From the NCBI GenBank assembly GCA_902623395.1, contig CACNTN010000001.1, positions 1-64,000 of the forward strand: a stretch of DNA of 64,000 nt. Reading direction: 5' to 3'. Positions within the stretch are counted from its first letter, which is position 1; each line of letters starts with the position of its first letter. Below the pieces are notes generated by a model. The model did no database searches, was not told where the DNA came from, and saw only the letters and a program-made list of their open reading frames with translations. Origin of the DNA: an uncultured Pelagibacteraceae bacterium. Lineage in GTDB: Bacteria > Pseudomonadota > Alphaproteobacteria > Pelagibacterales > Pelagibacteraceae. A program made the translations under genes and the position numbers. This document shows, one piece after another, positions 30,857-39,841 of the stretch.

Positions 30857-31615
30857 CCAGATTTTTTTCATGCTTAAATAAACTAAAGTAGTCAAAAGGA
30901 TTAAATAGATAATTACTTTTACACCTGTTCTGTGTCTTTCTTCTAATTCAGGCTCAGCAGCCCAAGCTAAAAAAGTTGTAACATCTTTAGCCATTTGATC
31001 AACAGAGGACTCGGTTCCATCTGCATATTCAACTAGGCCATCCATTAAATTATTCGGCATTTTAATCTTATTGCCGGCCATATATTTATTGTAATAAACA
31101 CCGTCATCAAGAGTCACTCCTGGAGGAGGGTCTTCGTAACCGACAAGAACTGAATAAATGTAATTAGCTCCTCCTTTTCTTGCTTTAACTAAAACTGACA
31201 TATCAGGCGGGTATGCCCCACCATTAGCAGCTGTTGCCGCCTGAACATTAGGGTAAGGGCTCTTAAATTTATCTGAAGGTTTTCCTGGTCGAGTAAACAT
31301 TTCTCCCTGAGAGTCTGGGCCATCTTCTATTTCGAAGCTAGCAGCAATAGCTTTTACTTCTTGTTCTGAAAACTCAGGTCCGCCAGGCTCTCCTAGATTT
31401 CTATAGCTAAGATATTGCATTGAGTGGCAAGAAGCGCAGACTTCTTTGTAAACTTGAAAGCCTCTTTGAAGTGATGCTCTATCAAAAGTTCCTGTTAAAC
31501 CTTTGAAACTCCAATCCACTTTTATTGGATCAACCATTTCAGCGCTTTGTAACGGTCTAAGTGAGATAAGTAATAAAAAAGATAAAACGAGTAGTTTTAT
31601 ATTAAACTTTATCAT
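30833..31615 (-). CDS. petC: Cytochrome c1 subunit of the bc1 complex
   Basis: Cytochrome c1 passes electrons from the Rieske centre to soluble cytochrome c. The 260-residue protein has a signal peptide (about 1-24), the heme c motif Cys60-Ala-Ser-Cys63-His64, a late axial Met region (KMPNNLMD) and a C-terminal membrane anchor ([16 protein letters not shown]). It is the last gene of petABC and overlaps petB by 14 bases. Its 3' end overlaps ychF on the other strand by 24 bases. Confidence 0.96.
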   Translation of the reverse strand: MIKFNIKLLVLSFLLLISLRPLQSAEMVDPIKVDWSFKGLTGTFDRASLQRGFQVYKEVCASCHSMQYLSYRNLGEPGGPEFSEQEVKAIAASFEIEDGPDSQGEMFTRPGKPSDKFKSPYPNVQAATAANGGAYPPDMSVLVKARKGGANYIYSVLVGYEDPPPGVTLDDGVYYNKYMAGNKIKMPNNLMDGLVEYADGTESSVDQMAKDVTTFLAWAAEPELEERHRTGVKVIIYLILLTTLVYLSMKKIWSRVDTEV

Positions 31616-32861
31616 TAACCTTCCTAGCCAAAGATGGTTCTGCTCCTCCGGTTAATACTGGCTCGGAGATGCTCATAGGAATCGGATCTGTTTTCTCTAA
31701 CAATCCGACTACTGGCATTACAATTATAAAATGAGCAAAATAGTAAATAGTTCCCACTCTAGCTAACACTAAGTAAATTCCCTCAGCTGGCATCGCACCA
31801 ACATAACCAAGCATTAAAACGTCTAAAACAAATATCCAATAAAATTGTCTGTAAATTGGTCTGAATATTGCTGATCTTACTTTAGAAGTATCCAGCCAAG
31901 GTAATACAAATAAAATAAAGATTGCTCCAAACATAAGAATCACACCGCCTAATTTATCTGGAACAGATCTTAAGATTGCATAGAAAGGTAATAAATACCA
32001 TTCTGGCACAATATGTGCTGGTGTTACCAACGGATTAGCTGGAATATAATTATCTGAATGACCCAAAACATTAGGAGTGAAGAATACAAATCCAGCAAAT
32101 ATGATCATAAATACTAAAAGCGCGAAAGCATCTTTAATTGTTATATAAGGATGGAATGGCACTGTATCTTTAGATGGTTTCTTTATATCAATTCCTACAG
32201 GGTTATTATTTCCTGGAACATGTAAAGCCCAAATATGTAAAACTACTAATCCTAAAATTAAAAACGGTATTAAATAATGTAAGCTAAAGAATCTGTTTAG
32301 TGTTGGATTATCTACAGAATATGCTCCCCATAACCAAGTTGTTATACTATCTCCAACTAATGGTATCGCACTAAATAAGTTAGTTATTACTGTAGCGCCC
32401 CAGAAACTCATCTGGCCCCAAGGCAAAACGTAACCCATGAAAGCTGCTGCCATCATTAATAAATAAATCATAAGACCAATTATCCAAATTACTTCTCTTG
32501 GTGATTTATATGACCCATAAAATAAAGATCTAAAAATGTGTATGTAAACTGCTAAGAAAAACATAGATGCGCCATTGCTATGGATATATCTTATTAACCA
32601 ACCATAATTTACATCTCTCATTATGTGTTCCACACTTGCAAAAGCTAAATCTGCATGAGCGACGTAATGCATTGCTAAAACAATTCCTGTAACTATTTGA
32701 GTGATCAAACAAAAAGTTAAAATTCCTCCAAAGGTCCACCAATAATTTAAATTTTTAGGAGTTGGGTAATCTGTTAGATGCGCTCCAAGCGTGAGTAAAG
32801 GTAAACGATCATTGAACCATTTTCCTGCTTTAGATTTTGGTACGTATTCGTGCTCACTCAT
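31602..32861 (-). CDS. petB: Cytochrome b subunit of the bc1 complex
   Basis: Cytochrome b is the membrane core of ubiquinol:cytochrome c reductase and carries both b hemes. At 419 residues it is a full-length bacterial form with eight hydrophobic helices. Heme-ligand His pairs lie in [12 protein letters not shown]...[15 protein letters not shown] and in [21 protein letters not shown] (quoted in parts). The Qo-site PEWY motif occurs in [17 protein letters not shown]. It follows petA by 6 bases and overlaps petC by 14. Confidence 0.97.
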   Translation of the reverse strand: MSEHEYVPKSKAGKWFNDRLPLLTLGAHLTDYPTPKNLNYWWTFGGILTFCLITQIVTGIVLAMHYVAHADLAFASVEHIMRDVNYGWLIRYIHSNGASMFFLAVYIHIFRSLFYGSYKSPREVIWIIGLMIYLLMMAAAFMGYVLPWGQMSFWGATVITNLFSAIPLVGDSITTWLWGAYSVDNPTLNRFFSLHYLIPFLILGLVVLHIWALHVPGNNNPVGIDIKKPSKDTVPFHPYITIKDAFALLVFMIIFAGFVFFTPNVLGHSDNYIPANPLVTPAHIVPEWYLLPFYAILRSVPDKLGGVILMFGAIFILFVLPWLDTSKVRSAIFRPIYRQFYWIFVLDVLMLGYVGAMPAEGIYLVLARVGTIYYFAHFIIVMPVVGLLEKTDPIPMSISEPVLTGGAEPSLARKVNDKV

Positions 32862-32867
32862 AATTAT

Positions 32868-33389
32868 TTATCCAATTTTAATTGTATTGCTATCAACAAA
32901 TTCAAACTTTGGTATTTCCATATTCGTTGGAGCTGGTCCTTTTCTTATTCTGCCTGATACATCGTAATGTGAACCATGGCAAGGACAAAACCAACCGTTG
33001 AAGTCACCTTTATCTTTTAAAGGCACGCATCCAAGATGTGTACAAACTCCTAACATTACTAACCATTCATCTTTTCCATCTTTTACTCTATCCTCATCTT
33101 TTTGAGGATCAGGCAAATCGTCCAATTTCACAGCCCTGGCCTCAGCTATTTCCTCTGATGTTCTTTTTTTTATAAATATTGGTTTTCCTCTCCATAAAAC
33201 AGTAATTGATTTGCCAGGTTCTATACTACTAATGTCAACTTCTGTAGTTGCTAGAGCTTGTTGAGCTTTATCTGGATTCATTTGGTCTATCATTGGCCAA
33301 ATTACTGCTCCAACTCCTACTGCTCCAATAGTGTAACTAGCTGTAAATAAAAAATCTCTACGATTTACTTTCTTTTCTTCTTTGCTCAT
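32868..33389 (-). CDS. petA: Rieske iron-sulfur subunit of the bc1 complex
   Basis: The Rieske protein holds the [2Fe-2S] cluster of the bc1 complex on the periplasmic side. The 173-residue protein starts with a twin-arginine motif (NRRDFLFTASY, Arg10-Arg11) followed by a hydrophobic anchor. The cluster ligands are Cys116/His118 in CTHLGC and Cys135/His138 in CPCHGSHYD, with the disulfide pair Cys121/Cys137. It is the first gene of petABC. An A/T-rich 89-base gap separates it from the divergent trmL gene and holds a TATAAA close to its start. Confidence 0.97.
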   Translation of the reverse strand: MSKEEKKVNRRDFLFTASYTIGAVGVGAVIWPMIDQMNPDKAQQALATTEVDISSIEPGKSITVLWRGKPIFIKKRTSEEIAEARAVKLDDLPDPQKDEDRVKDGKDEWLVMLGVCTHLGCVPLKDKGDFNGWFCPCHGSHYDVSGRIRKGPAPTNMEIPKFEFVDSNTIKIG

Positions 33390-33478
33390 TAATGTTTGTG
33401 TTTATAATGTATATATTTATTAAAACTATATTTTTAAATGTTCTAGGGTCAGAATGACACATAAATTAAGCAATAATA

Positions 33479-33928
33479 ATGCACATAGCTCTTTATAAAC
33501 CCGATATACCTCAAAATACAGCGGCGATAATAAGATTAGGCGCGTGTTTAAAACTTAAAATTCATATAATTGAGCCCTGTGGTTTTGACTTAAATGACCC
33601 AAGATTTAAACGAGTGGTGATGGATTATCTGGGATTTAGTAAGATAATTAGGTACGAGGATTATGAAAAATTCTTGTTTATGAATAAAAAAAAAAGAATA
33701 ATACTTATGACGACCAAAGCTAAAAAAAACTATCATAGATTTATTTTTAAAAAAAATGATATTCTGTTATTTGGAAGAGAGAGCGCGGGAGTGCCTCAAA
33801 GTCTTCATAAAACTATTAAAAATAAAGTGAAAGTCCCAATGAATAAAAAAGCTAGATCACTTAATGTGGCTATGAGTGTAGCTATTATTTCTGCTGAGGC
33901 TCTTAGACAAAACAACTTATTAAAATAA
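33479..33928 (+). CDS. trmL: tRNA (cytidine/uridine-34 2'-O)-methyltransferase
   Basis: TrmL methylates the wobble base of certain leucine tRNAs. The 149-residue length is right for a minimal SPOUT enzyme. Motifs seen are ALYKPDIPQNTAAIIRLGA, LLFGRESAGVPQSLH (knot glycine-rich loop) and VKVPMNKKARSLNVAMSVAI (quoted in part: ARSLNVAMSVAI). It opens a coupled run with hemF (1-base overlap) and greA, and is divergent from petA. Confidence 0.93.
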   Translation: MHIALYKPDIPQNTAAIIRLGACLKLKIHIIEPCGFDLNDPRFKRVVMDYLGFSKIIRYEDYEKFLFMNKKKRIILMTTKAKKNYHRFIFKKNDILLFGRESAGVPQSLHKTIKNKVKVPMNKKARSLNVAMSVAIISAEALRQNNLLK

Positions 33929-34752
33929 TGATTTCAACTGATTATAGAAAAAAAATGGCTGATAGTTGGTTCTCATACTTACAAGCCCAGATATGCAAAT
34001 CTTTTGAGAACTTAGAAAATAAAAAATTTAAATTTTCTAAAAGAGATTGGTATAAAAAAAATGTTAAAGAGGGCGGTGGAACTTCTTATTTATTATCTAA
34101 TGGAAAAATTTTTGATAAAGTTGGAGTAAATAAATCAACTGTCTCAGGGACATTTCCAAAGAAATTTCGATCTAATATATTTGGCGCTGAAAAAAAAGGT
34201 AAATATTGGGCGTCAGGAATTTCTGTAGTAGCGCACATGAAAAACCCAAAAATCCCTGCGATTCACTTTAATACAAGGTTTATTGTAACATCCAAAGAAT
34301 GGTTTGGCGGTGGAATGGATGTCACCCCAAGTCATGAAGATAAAAAAGAAAGTCAAATTATACATAATGATCTTAAAAAAATTTGCTTACAAAATAAAAA
34401 AAATTATAAGAAATATAAAAAATGGTGTGATAAATATTTTTATCTACCACATAGAAAAGAAGTTAGAGGTATAGGTGGAATTTTTTTTGATTATGAAACG
34501 AAAGATTGGATTAAAAATTTTAAATTTGTTAGAGAACTCGGGTTAGCTTTTATTGAAATCTCAAATAAAGTAATCAATAAAAAGAAAAAATTAAGATATA
34601 CGAAAGAAGATAAGGAAAAACAATTATTTAAACGTGGGAGATATGTTGAGTTTAATCTTTTATACGATAGGGGTACGAAATTTGGGTTAAACTCTGGAGG
34701 GAATACCGACTCTATTCTAATGTCTTTACCTCCCGAAGCTAAGTGGAGATAA
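33928..34752 (+). CDS. hemF: Oxygen-dependent coproporphyrinogen III oxidase
   Basis: HemF decarboxylates coproporphyrinogen III with O2 in heme synthesis. The 274-residue protein has the signature SVVAHMKNPKIPAIHFNTR and WFGGGMDVTPSHE, followed by YLPHRKEVRGIGGIFFDY and a late RGRYVEFNLLYDRGTKFGL. Location next to the bc1 genes suits demand for heme, but it is transcribed away from them. It overlaps trmL by one base and runs to within 2 bases of the greA start. Confidence 0.96.
   Translation: MISTDYRKKMADSWFSYLQAQICKSFENLENKKFKFSKRDWYKKNVKEGGGTSYLLSNGKIFDKVGVNKSTVSGTFPKKFRSNIFGAEKKGKYWASGISVVAHMKNPKIPAIHFNTRFIVTSKEWFGGGMDVTPSHEDKKESQIIHNDLKKICLQNKKNYKKYKKWCDKYFYLPHRKEVRGIGGIFFDYETKDWIKNFKFVRELGLAFIEISNKVINKKKKLRYTKEDKEKQLFKRGRYVEFNLLYDRGTKFGLNSGGNTDSILMSLPPEAKWR
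34745..34748 (+). promoter_or_regulatory. Ribosome binding site that decides the greA start
   Basis: GGAG at 34745-34748 lies 6 bases before ATG 34755 and inside the end of hemF. It favours ATG 34755 over the in-frame GTG at 34743. Confidence 0.55.
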
Positions 34753-34754
34753 TA

Positions 34755-35231
34755 ATGGATAAAGAACCTATTACAGTAAACGGTCTTAAAAATTTGAAAA
34801 TAGAATTGGAAGATTTGAAAAATGTTCAAAGACCTAAAGTTGTCGAAGCAATAGCTGAGGCCAGATCCCATGGAGATTTAAAAGAAAATGCTGAGTATCA
34901 TGCAGCAAAAGAACAACAAGCTTTAATTGAAAGTAGAGTAATAGCGATAAATGATTTAATTGCTAGAGCTAATGTAATAGATGTTACTAAAATCGAAAAT
35001 GATGGAAAAGTCATTTTTGGTTCTACCGTAAAACTCAAAGAACTTGAGACGGATAAACTAATTACTTATAAATTAGTTGGACAAGATGAAGCGGATATTA
35101 AAAAAAATTTAATATTTTTTAAAAGCCCAATAGGAAAAGCTCTGATAGGAAAAGATAAAGATGAGATGGTAACAGTAATTACACCCTCAGGTGAAAAAAG
35201 TTTTGAGATATTAGATGTACAATACGTTTAA
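34755..35231 (+). CDS. greA: Transcription elongation factor GreA
   Basis: GreA rescues backtracked RNA polymerase by stimulating transcript cleavage. From ATG 34755 the product has 158 residues, the usual GreA length; a GTG at 34743 would add four. The N-terminal coiled coil carries the acidic tip (SHGDLKENAEYHAAKEQQ), and the C-terminal FKBP-like domain ends SPIGKALIGKDKDEMVTVITPSG (quoted in part: ALIGKDKDEMV). It converges on cca; the two stops interlock in a shared TTAA. Confidence 0.96.
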   Translation: MDKEPITVNGLKNLKIELEDLKNVQRPKVVEAIAEARSHGDLKENAEYHAAKEQQALIESRVIAINDLIARANVIDVTKIENDGKVIFGSTVKLKELETDKLITYKLVGQDEADIKKNLIFFKSPIGKALIGKDKDEMVTVITPSGEKSFEILDVQYV

Positions 35232-36490
35232 TTTGAGTGTGAACGAATTATTTCTTTAACTCGTTTTTTGGTAATTTGAAAATTATTTTTTATCCATTCA
35301 TCTTCAATTTCTCTTAAGACCTTGCCAATCAATGATCCTTGGTGCATACCATTTTCTATTAAATATTTTCCATCAATATTAAACTTATGAGTTTTAGATT
35401 TTAGTATTTTGTTAAAAATCTCTGAAAAATCGCGTAATTTAAAATTAGAGTTAATTGCAAAATTAAGAATAAGTAAATCAATTAAAGTATGTTTATCGTG
35501 TAAATAAATATTTTTTTCTAAGTCTTTATTAAAAAAACCTTTATTTTCTCTTATTAATTTTAATTTTTTTGCTAAAAAATTAAGATTATCTCTAATATCA
35601 TTGGAAGTGTTGTATTTGTGACCAAAATATTCATGTGTATCTTGATCATCTATAAGAAGAACTCCCAATAACAAATTTTTACTTACTTGAGAAAAGTCAC
35701 AAATTTTGATTAATCTCTCTAGCCGCTTAAGATTTTTAAATTCAGGAAAGATTAGAGTAAAAATTTCTTTTAATTCTGTGCTCTCATTTAAATTCATAAA
35801 ATTTTTTAAATCTAAAATTTTATATAGCTCTACTAAGATTCTTTCTTTTGAAATCTTTTTAATTCCATTGAGGTTTAGTTTGATTGCTTCTAAGGTAGTT
35901 GTTTCAACTTTAAAGTTGTACATAATTTTAAAACGAATAAATCGTATTATACGTAAGTAATCTTCCTCAATTCTTTTTTGAGGATCACCGATAAATTTTA
36001 CAATTTTATTTTTTAGATCTATTTTTCCATTTTGAGGATCAAAAGTATTCCCGTCTATATCAAGATAAATTGCATTGATAGTAAAGTCCCTTCTTTCAGA
36101 GTCGAGCTGCCAATTATCAATGTATTCTACTTCGGCATGCCTTCCATCTGTTTCTAAATCTCTTCTTAATGTTGTGAGTTCAAGTTTTAAATTGTCAGAT
36201 ATTAAAGTAATAGTCCCGTGTTTAATACCAGTATCAATAATTTTAAAATTGGTATTATCAAATTTTTCTTTAATTTCATCAGAACTTAATATGGTTGCAA
36301 TATCAATATCATCAACTTCATCATTAGATAAGTGCTTCCTAACACAACCTCCTACAAACCTTGCTGCAACTTTATCTTTCGGAATGCCTTCTTGAAGTTT
36401 GGTAAAAACAAATTTTAATTCCTTATTTTTATAAAAAGGGAATAAGTTTCGTTTGATTTTTTTTATAAAATTGAAACTTAGATCAAACAT
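35228..36490 (-). CDS. cca: CCA tRNA nucleotidyltransferase / poly(A)-polymerase family
   Basis: This class-II nucleotidyltransferase adds or repairs the tRNA 3' CCA or, less likely, polyadenylates RNA. The 420-residue protein has RFVGGCVRKHLSNDEVDDIDIAT with the catalytic Asp pair (quoted: VDDIDIAT), RRDFTINAIYLD, and EEDYLRIIRFIRF with the NTP-selecting arginines. A long lysine-rich helical C-terminus follows. It lies directly downstream of a tRNA gene that already encodes CCA, so a repair role is enough. CCA activity is preferred because no second family member is seen in the window. Confidence 0.88.
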   Translation of the reverse strand: MFDLSFNFIKKIKRNLFPFYKNKELKFVFTKLQEGIPKDKVAARFVGGCVRKHLSNDEVDDIDIATILSSDEIKEKFDNTNFKIIDTGIKHGTITLISDNLKLELTTLRRDLETDGRHAEVEYIDNWQLDSERRDFTINAIYLDIDGNTFDPQNGKIDLKNKIVKFIGDPQKRIEEDYLRIIRFIRFKIMYNFKVETTTLEAIKLNLNGIKKISKERILVELYKILDLKNFMNLNESTELKEIFTLIFPEFKNLKRLERLIKICDFSQVSKNLLLGVLLIDDQDTHEYFGHKYNTSNDIRDNLNFLAKKLKLIRENKGFFNKDLEKNIYLHDKHTLIDLLILNFAINSNFKLRDFSEIFNKILKSKTHKFNIDGKYLIENGMHQGSLIGKVLREIEDEWIKNNFQITKKRVKEIIRSHSN

Positions 36491-36497
36491 ATAATCG

Positions 36498-36571
36498 TGG
36501 CTGGGGCACTAGGATTCGAACCTAGGATGGCGGTATCAAAAACCGCTGCCTTACCGCTTGGCTATGCCCCA
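36498..36571 (-). tRNA. tRNA-Gln (anticodon TTG)
   Basis: On the minus strand a full cloverleaf can be drawn. The acceptor stem TGGGGCA pairs with TGCCCCA. The D-arm contains AGCCAAGCGGTAAGGC, the anticodon arm is GCGGT-TTTTGAT-ACCGC with anticodon TTG (reads CAA), and the T-arm is CTAGG-TTCGAAT-CCTAG. The discriminator is G and CCA is encoded at 36500-36498. It is 74 bases with CCA. It sits between ispE and cca on the same strand and is the only tRNA in the window. Confidence 0.96.
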
Positions 36572-36607
36572 ATATTAAGAAGTCTGGTATATCATAAATC
36601 ATAAAAA

Positions 36608-37444
36608 TTAAACAGTTTTCGCAAGTGATACCCAAAACTTAGGATATTTAATTCGTAAATTATTTAAGGCTTTTTTCGCAAATATTTGATTTTTAAACAA
36701 ACCGTAACAAACTGACCCAGAGCCTGTCATTCTTGAAAAATAACATCCCTTCTCATTTTTAATATTTGTTATTAATTGTTTTATGGATGGGAATTTTTTT
36801 TCAACAACTGATTGTAAGTCATTACCTTCCCTCTTTAACTGGTTAATATACTTATTTCTTGAAACCATTGCATAACTAATAAATTTTCTTTTTTTAGAAT
36901 ATTTTTTTACTTTTGAGTAGATTTCCTTGGTTGAACATTTGACCTTAGGTTGTACTAAGACAAAAAATAGCTTTTGTTTTTTCCTTAAATTGATAATTGA
37001 CCCTAAGTTTTTCAAAAAACCTTGTTTGTAAAAAAAAAGTTTTAAATCTGTCCCAATTTTTTTTTCGACTTTATTCAATAGAGTTTTACTTATTTCATTT
37101 TTTAAAAGAAATTTTAGAATAAAAGCTGCGTTTCCAGTGCCTCCTCCTAATCCAGCAAAAACTGGGATCTTTTTTGTAATTATCACAGAGTAAAAACTTG
37201 ATATTAGTTTAAGTTTTCTTAGTAATTTGAGAGTATTAAGGACAGAGTTATCTTTTATACTAATTGTTTTTGAAAATGATCCTATGAATTTAATCTTGTC
37301 ACTTCCTCCTTTTATACTTTTTATTTTTATTTTGTCAGCTAGATCTATCAAACAAAAGTGTGATTGAATTTCGTGTAAACCATCATTTCTTTTAAAATTT
37401 ACATTTAATGATAAATTAATTTTAGCGTAAGATCTTATGACCAT
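36608..37444 (-). CDS. ispE: 4-diphosphocytidyl-2-C-methyl-D-erythritol kinase
   Basis: IspE is the GHMP-family kinase of the MEP isoprenoid pathway. The 278-residue protein has RSYAKINLSLNV at the start, the ATP-binding PVFAGLGGGTGNAAF motif and a late RMTGSGSVCYGLF motif. With ispH elsewhere in the window this supplies isoprenoid precursors for quinones and carotenoids. It follows the TPR gene by 3 bases and precedes tRNA-Gln. Confidence 0.93.
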   Translation of the reverse strand: MVIRSYAKINLSLNVNFKRNDGLHEIQSHFCLIDLADKIKIKSIKGGSDKIKFIGSFSKTISIKDNSVLNTLKLLRKLKLISSFYSVIITKKIPVFAGLGGGTGNAAFILKFLLKNEISKTLLNKVEKKIGTDLKLFFYKQGFLKNLGSIINLRKKQKLFFVLVQPKVKCSTKEIYSKVKKYSKKRKFISYAMVSRNKYINQLKREGNDLQSVVEKKFPSIKQLITNIKNEKGCYFSRMTGSGSVCYGLFKNQIFAKKALNNLRIKYPKFWVSLAKTV

Positions 37445-37447
37445 AAT

Positions 37448-39142
37448 TTATAGGCCTTTTATTAGTTTCTCTTCAATATTTTTTTTTAGATCTTCTTTGG
37501 TATTTTTAAGGTTCAGCACATACTCCCAATAGTATCTTGCTTGAATTTTGTTACCGTTTTTCCATAGAACATCTCCATAGTGATCATTAACTATAGGATC
37601 TCCCGGCATTAGTCTTACTGCTGTTTGAAGATAGTCTTTTGACTCTTTATATCTTTTAAGTTTAAACAAAGCCCATCCTAAGGAATCTATTATATACGGA
37701 TCATTTGATTTTAATTCATTCGCTTTTTCCAGCATGCTTAGTGACTTTTCGATTTTAATTCCTTGTTCTATCCAAGAGTAAGCTAAATAATTAATAACAT
37801 AAGCTTGATCTGGATCAGCTTTCAAAGATGCTAATAAATCTTTCTCTGCTTTATCCCATTCTCCTGTCCGCTCATATGCAACTCCTCTGCCATCTGTAAC
37901 TTCAGCATATAATGGATGATCTTTTTTTATTATCTTAATAATTTTGCTATAATATAAAATTGACTCTTTAAATTTTTCATTATTTTTTAGAAATTCAGCG
38001 TAATCAAAGTCATCATAAATATTTTTATTTATAAATCCTTTATAAGTATCACTTACAACTTTTATAGCTTTATCTTGATTTTCCTCTTTTAAGTAAATTT
38101 TTGCTAATTGTTTTGACGTATACCATTTAAAAGCCTCTCCCTCTTTACTCAAATGATAATAGATTTTTTTAGCTTCTTCAAAATTTTCTGTCTTGAAATA
38201 ATTTTCTGCTAGGAGAGTGTCATAAGATACTAATTCTTCATTAAGAAACTTTGATAAGTTTAAGTAGAAATTAGATAATGAGTAAATTAATTGTGAAGAT
38301 AAAGCATTTGAGGTAATATATAAAATCTCAGCAATGACATGCTGTTCTTTTTTGCAATCAAATTTAATAACGTTTTTCTTATCTTTTAAATCTAAATTAT
38401 ATTGATTAAGCAAAAGATTTCTTGGATAAGTCACTAGTGCGGATTTTACATGATTTTTTGCTTCTCCTAATTTACCTAATGAAGACAAATAGGACGCATA
38501 AAAAAAGTTATATCTTGAAAAGTCAGTTCTTTTATCATTGGTTATTTGCATGAAAAGATTTTCTGTATTTGATGTATTAAAAAAACAATTTAAAAAAATA
38601 TTTTGTATTTTTTTAAAATTCTTAAATCTTTCATCTAATTTTTTTAACTCTGTATTTGATTGATCAAAATCCAAGTTCCTTAAATTAGACCAATTTAGCA
38701 GAGAGTCTGATATGTAGTTATTTAATATTGATCCAGTAGATCTATTTTTTGCTTTTAGAAAATATTTTTGAGCTAACTTTAAATTAGAATTTTTTAAGTA
38801 ATATATTCCTGCGATTAGATGGCTTTCGAAACTATCAAGATTTTGTTTTTCAAGTTTTATGGAATATCTAAAAGCGTAATTAAAATTACCAGAATTAATT
38901 AAAGAATATAAATATTTAACAGAATAATTTGTGTGACTTTTTTCTAAACCATTTAATTTTTTAAAATATTTAGATGATTCATCATATTGGTTATCATTCA
39001 AATGTAAAATTCCTGAAAAATAGTCGGATATAAGGTCTGCTTTGTCAAACTTATCCAAAGATTTAACATTAGATGTGGACAAAATTATAATGACAAACAA
39101 AATCTGTACTATAATCTTCTTGTTAAAATTAAATATTTTCAT
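37448..39142 (-). CDS. Tetratricopeptide-repeat protein, exported
   Basis: The product has about 564 residues from the chosen ATG at 39142; an upstream ATG at 39163 would add seven and is less likely. It begins with a basic then hydrophobic segment (KIIVQILFVIIILSTS) that is a signal peptide or anchor. Degenerate TPR helices follow; the clearest are near the C-terminus (GEWDKAEKDLLASLKADPDQ, then ALFKLKRYKESKDYLQTAVRL). A TPR protein next to ispE is usual in Alphaproteobacteria, but its job is not known. Its start codon is one base away from the divergent glycosylase gene's ATG at 39144. Confidence 0.8.
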   Translation of the reverse strand: MKIFNFNKKIIVQILFVIIILSTSNVKSLDKFDKADLISDYFSGILHLNDNQYDESSKYFKKLNGLEKSHTNYSVKYLYSLINSGNFNYAFRYSIKLEKQNLDSFESHLIAGIYYLKNSNLKLAQKYFLKAKNRSTGSILNNYISDSLLNWSNLRNLDFDQSNTELKKLDERFKNFKKIQNIFLNCFFNTSNTENLFMQITNDKRTDFSRYNFFYASYLSSLGKLGEAKNHVKSALVTYPRNLLLNQYNLDLKDKKNVIKFDCKKEQHVIAEILYITSNALSSQLIYSLSNFYLNLSKFLNEELVSYDTLLAENYFKTENFEEAKKIYYHLSKEGEAFKWYTSKQLAKIYLKEENQDKAIKVVSDTYKGFINKNIYDDFDYAEFLKNNEKFKESILYYSKIIKIIKKDHPLYAEVTDGRGVAYERTGEWDKAEKDLLASLKADPDQAYVINYLAYSWIEQGIKIEKSLSMLEKANELKSNDPYIIDSLGWALFKLKRYKESKDYLQTAVRLMPGDPIVNDHYGDVLWKNGNKIQARYYWEYVLNLKNTKEDLKKNIEEKLIKGL

Positions 39143-39143
39143 A

Positions 39144-39836
39144 ATGAATGATAAAAAAAACATTATAGACCCTGTTAAATTAATTAAATATTATAAACTT
39201 ATTAATCATAATTTAATTTACAATAATAAGGCAATCAATAGGTATAAAAAGGATAGTTTTGAAATTTCTGCAGATAAATTAGATAACTTAGATAAACTTA
39301 AAAAGGCAATTCATAACATAAGAAACTGTAGTCTTAAAGATAACGCTAAAAATATGGTATTTAGCGATGGTAATCCAAGATCAAAGATAATGCTTATAGG
39401 TGAGGCTCCTGGAGCTAATGAAGATGAAGAAGGTTTGCCTTTTGTTGGCCGAGCTGGAGCTTTACTTGATAAAATGCTTTCTGCAATAAATTTAGATAGA
39501 AAAAAAGTATATATATCAAACATAATAAATTATAGACCTCCCGAAAATAGAAGGCCCACAGATGAAGAAATTAGAAGATATTTGCCTTTCATTACCAAAC
39601 ACATAGAAATTATAAATCCAAAAATTCTTGTTTTGCTTGGAAGTACGGCAATGAATTCTTTAATAGGAGATGAAGTTGTAATATCCAAAATGAGGGGTAA
39701 ATGGATTGAAAAAAATTTTGGTAATTGTAAGACATCAGTTATTATCACATTTCATCCTGCTTTTTTAATGAGGCAACCAGCACAGAAAAAAATGGCTTGG
39801 ATCGACTTAAAAATGATAAGAGATAAAAAAATTTAA
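39144..39836 (+). CDS. Uracil-DNA glycosylase, family 4-like
   Basis: This protein would remove uracil from DNA. From ATG 39144 it has 230 residues; a longer frame from 39042 lies antisense to the TPR gene and is rejected. The family-4 motifs are clear: GEAPGANEDEEGLPFVGRAG (from Gly86), YRPPENRRPT and HPAFLMRQP (204-212). Only Cys62 and Cys195 are present. The other three cysteines that hold the 4Fe-4S cluster in classic family-4 enzymes are replaced (Tyr130 and Tyr146 lie at two of those places), so a cluster is unlikely. rnhB starts 5 bases downstream. Confidence 0.88.
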   Translation: MNDKKNIIDPVKLIKYYKLINHNLIYNNKAINRYKKDSFEISADKLDNLDKLKKAIHNIRNCSLKDNAKNMVFSDGNPRSKIMLIGEAPGANEDEEGLPFVGRAGALLDKMLSAINLDRKKVYISNIINYRPPENRRPTDEEIRRYLPFITKHIEIINPKILVLLGSTAMNSLIGDEVVISKMRGKWIEKNFGNCKTSVIITFHPAFLMRQPAQKKMAWIDLKMIRDKKI

Positions 39837-39841
39837 TTAAA

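Noticed and set aside
33390-33478. Firm promoters in the petA/trmL divergent gap
   Set aside because: Several TATA-like boxes occur in very A/T-rich DNA, but no -35 element with good spacing stands out on either strand.
35706-36395. Plus-strand frames of 84 and 106 residues opposite cca
   Set aside because: They are antisense shadows of cca with no recognisable domain or start context.
39042-39143. Upstream extension of the uracil-DNA glycosylase to 39042
   Set aside because: The extra 34 residues are antisense to the TPR signal segment, hydrophobic by reflection, and precede a good ATG at 39144.
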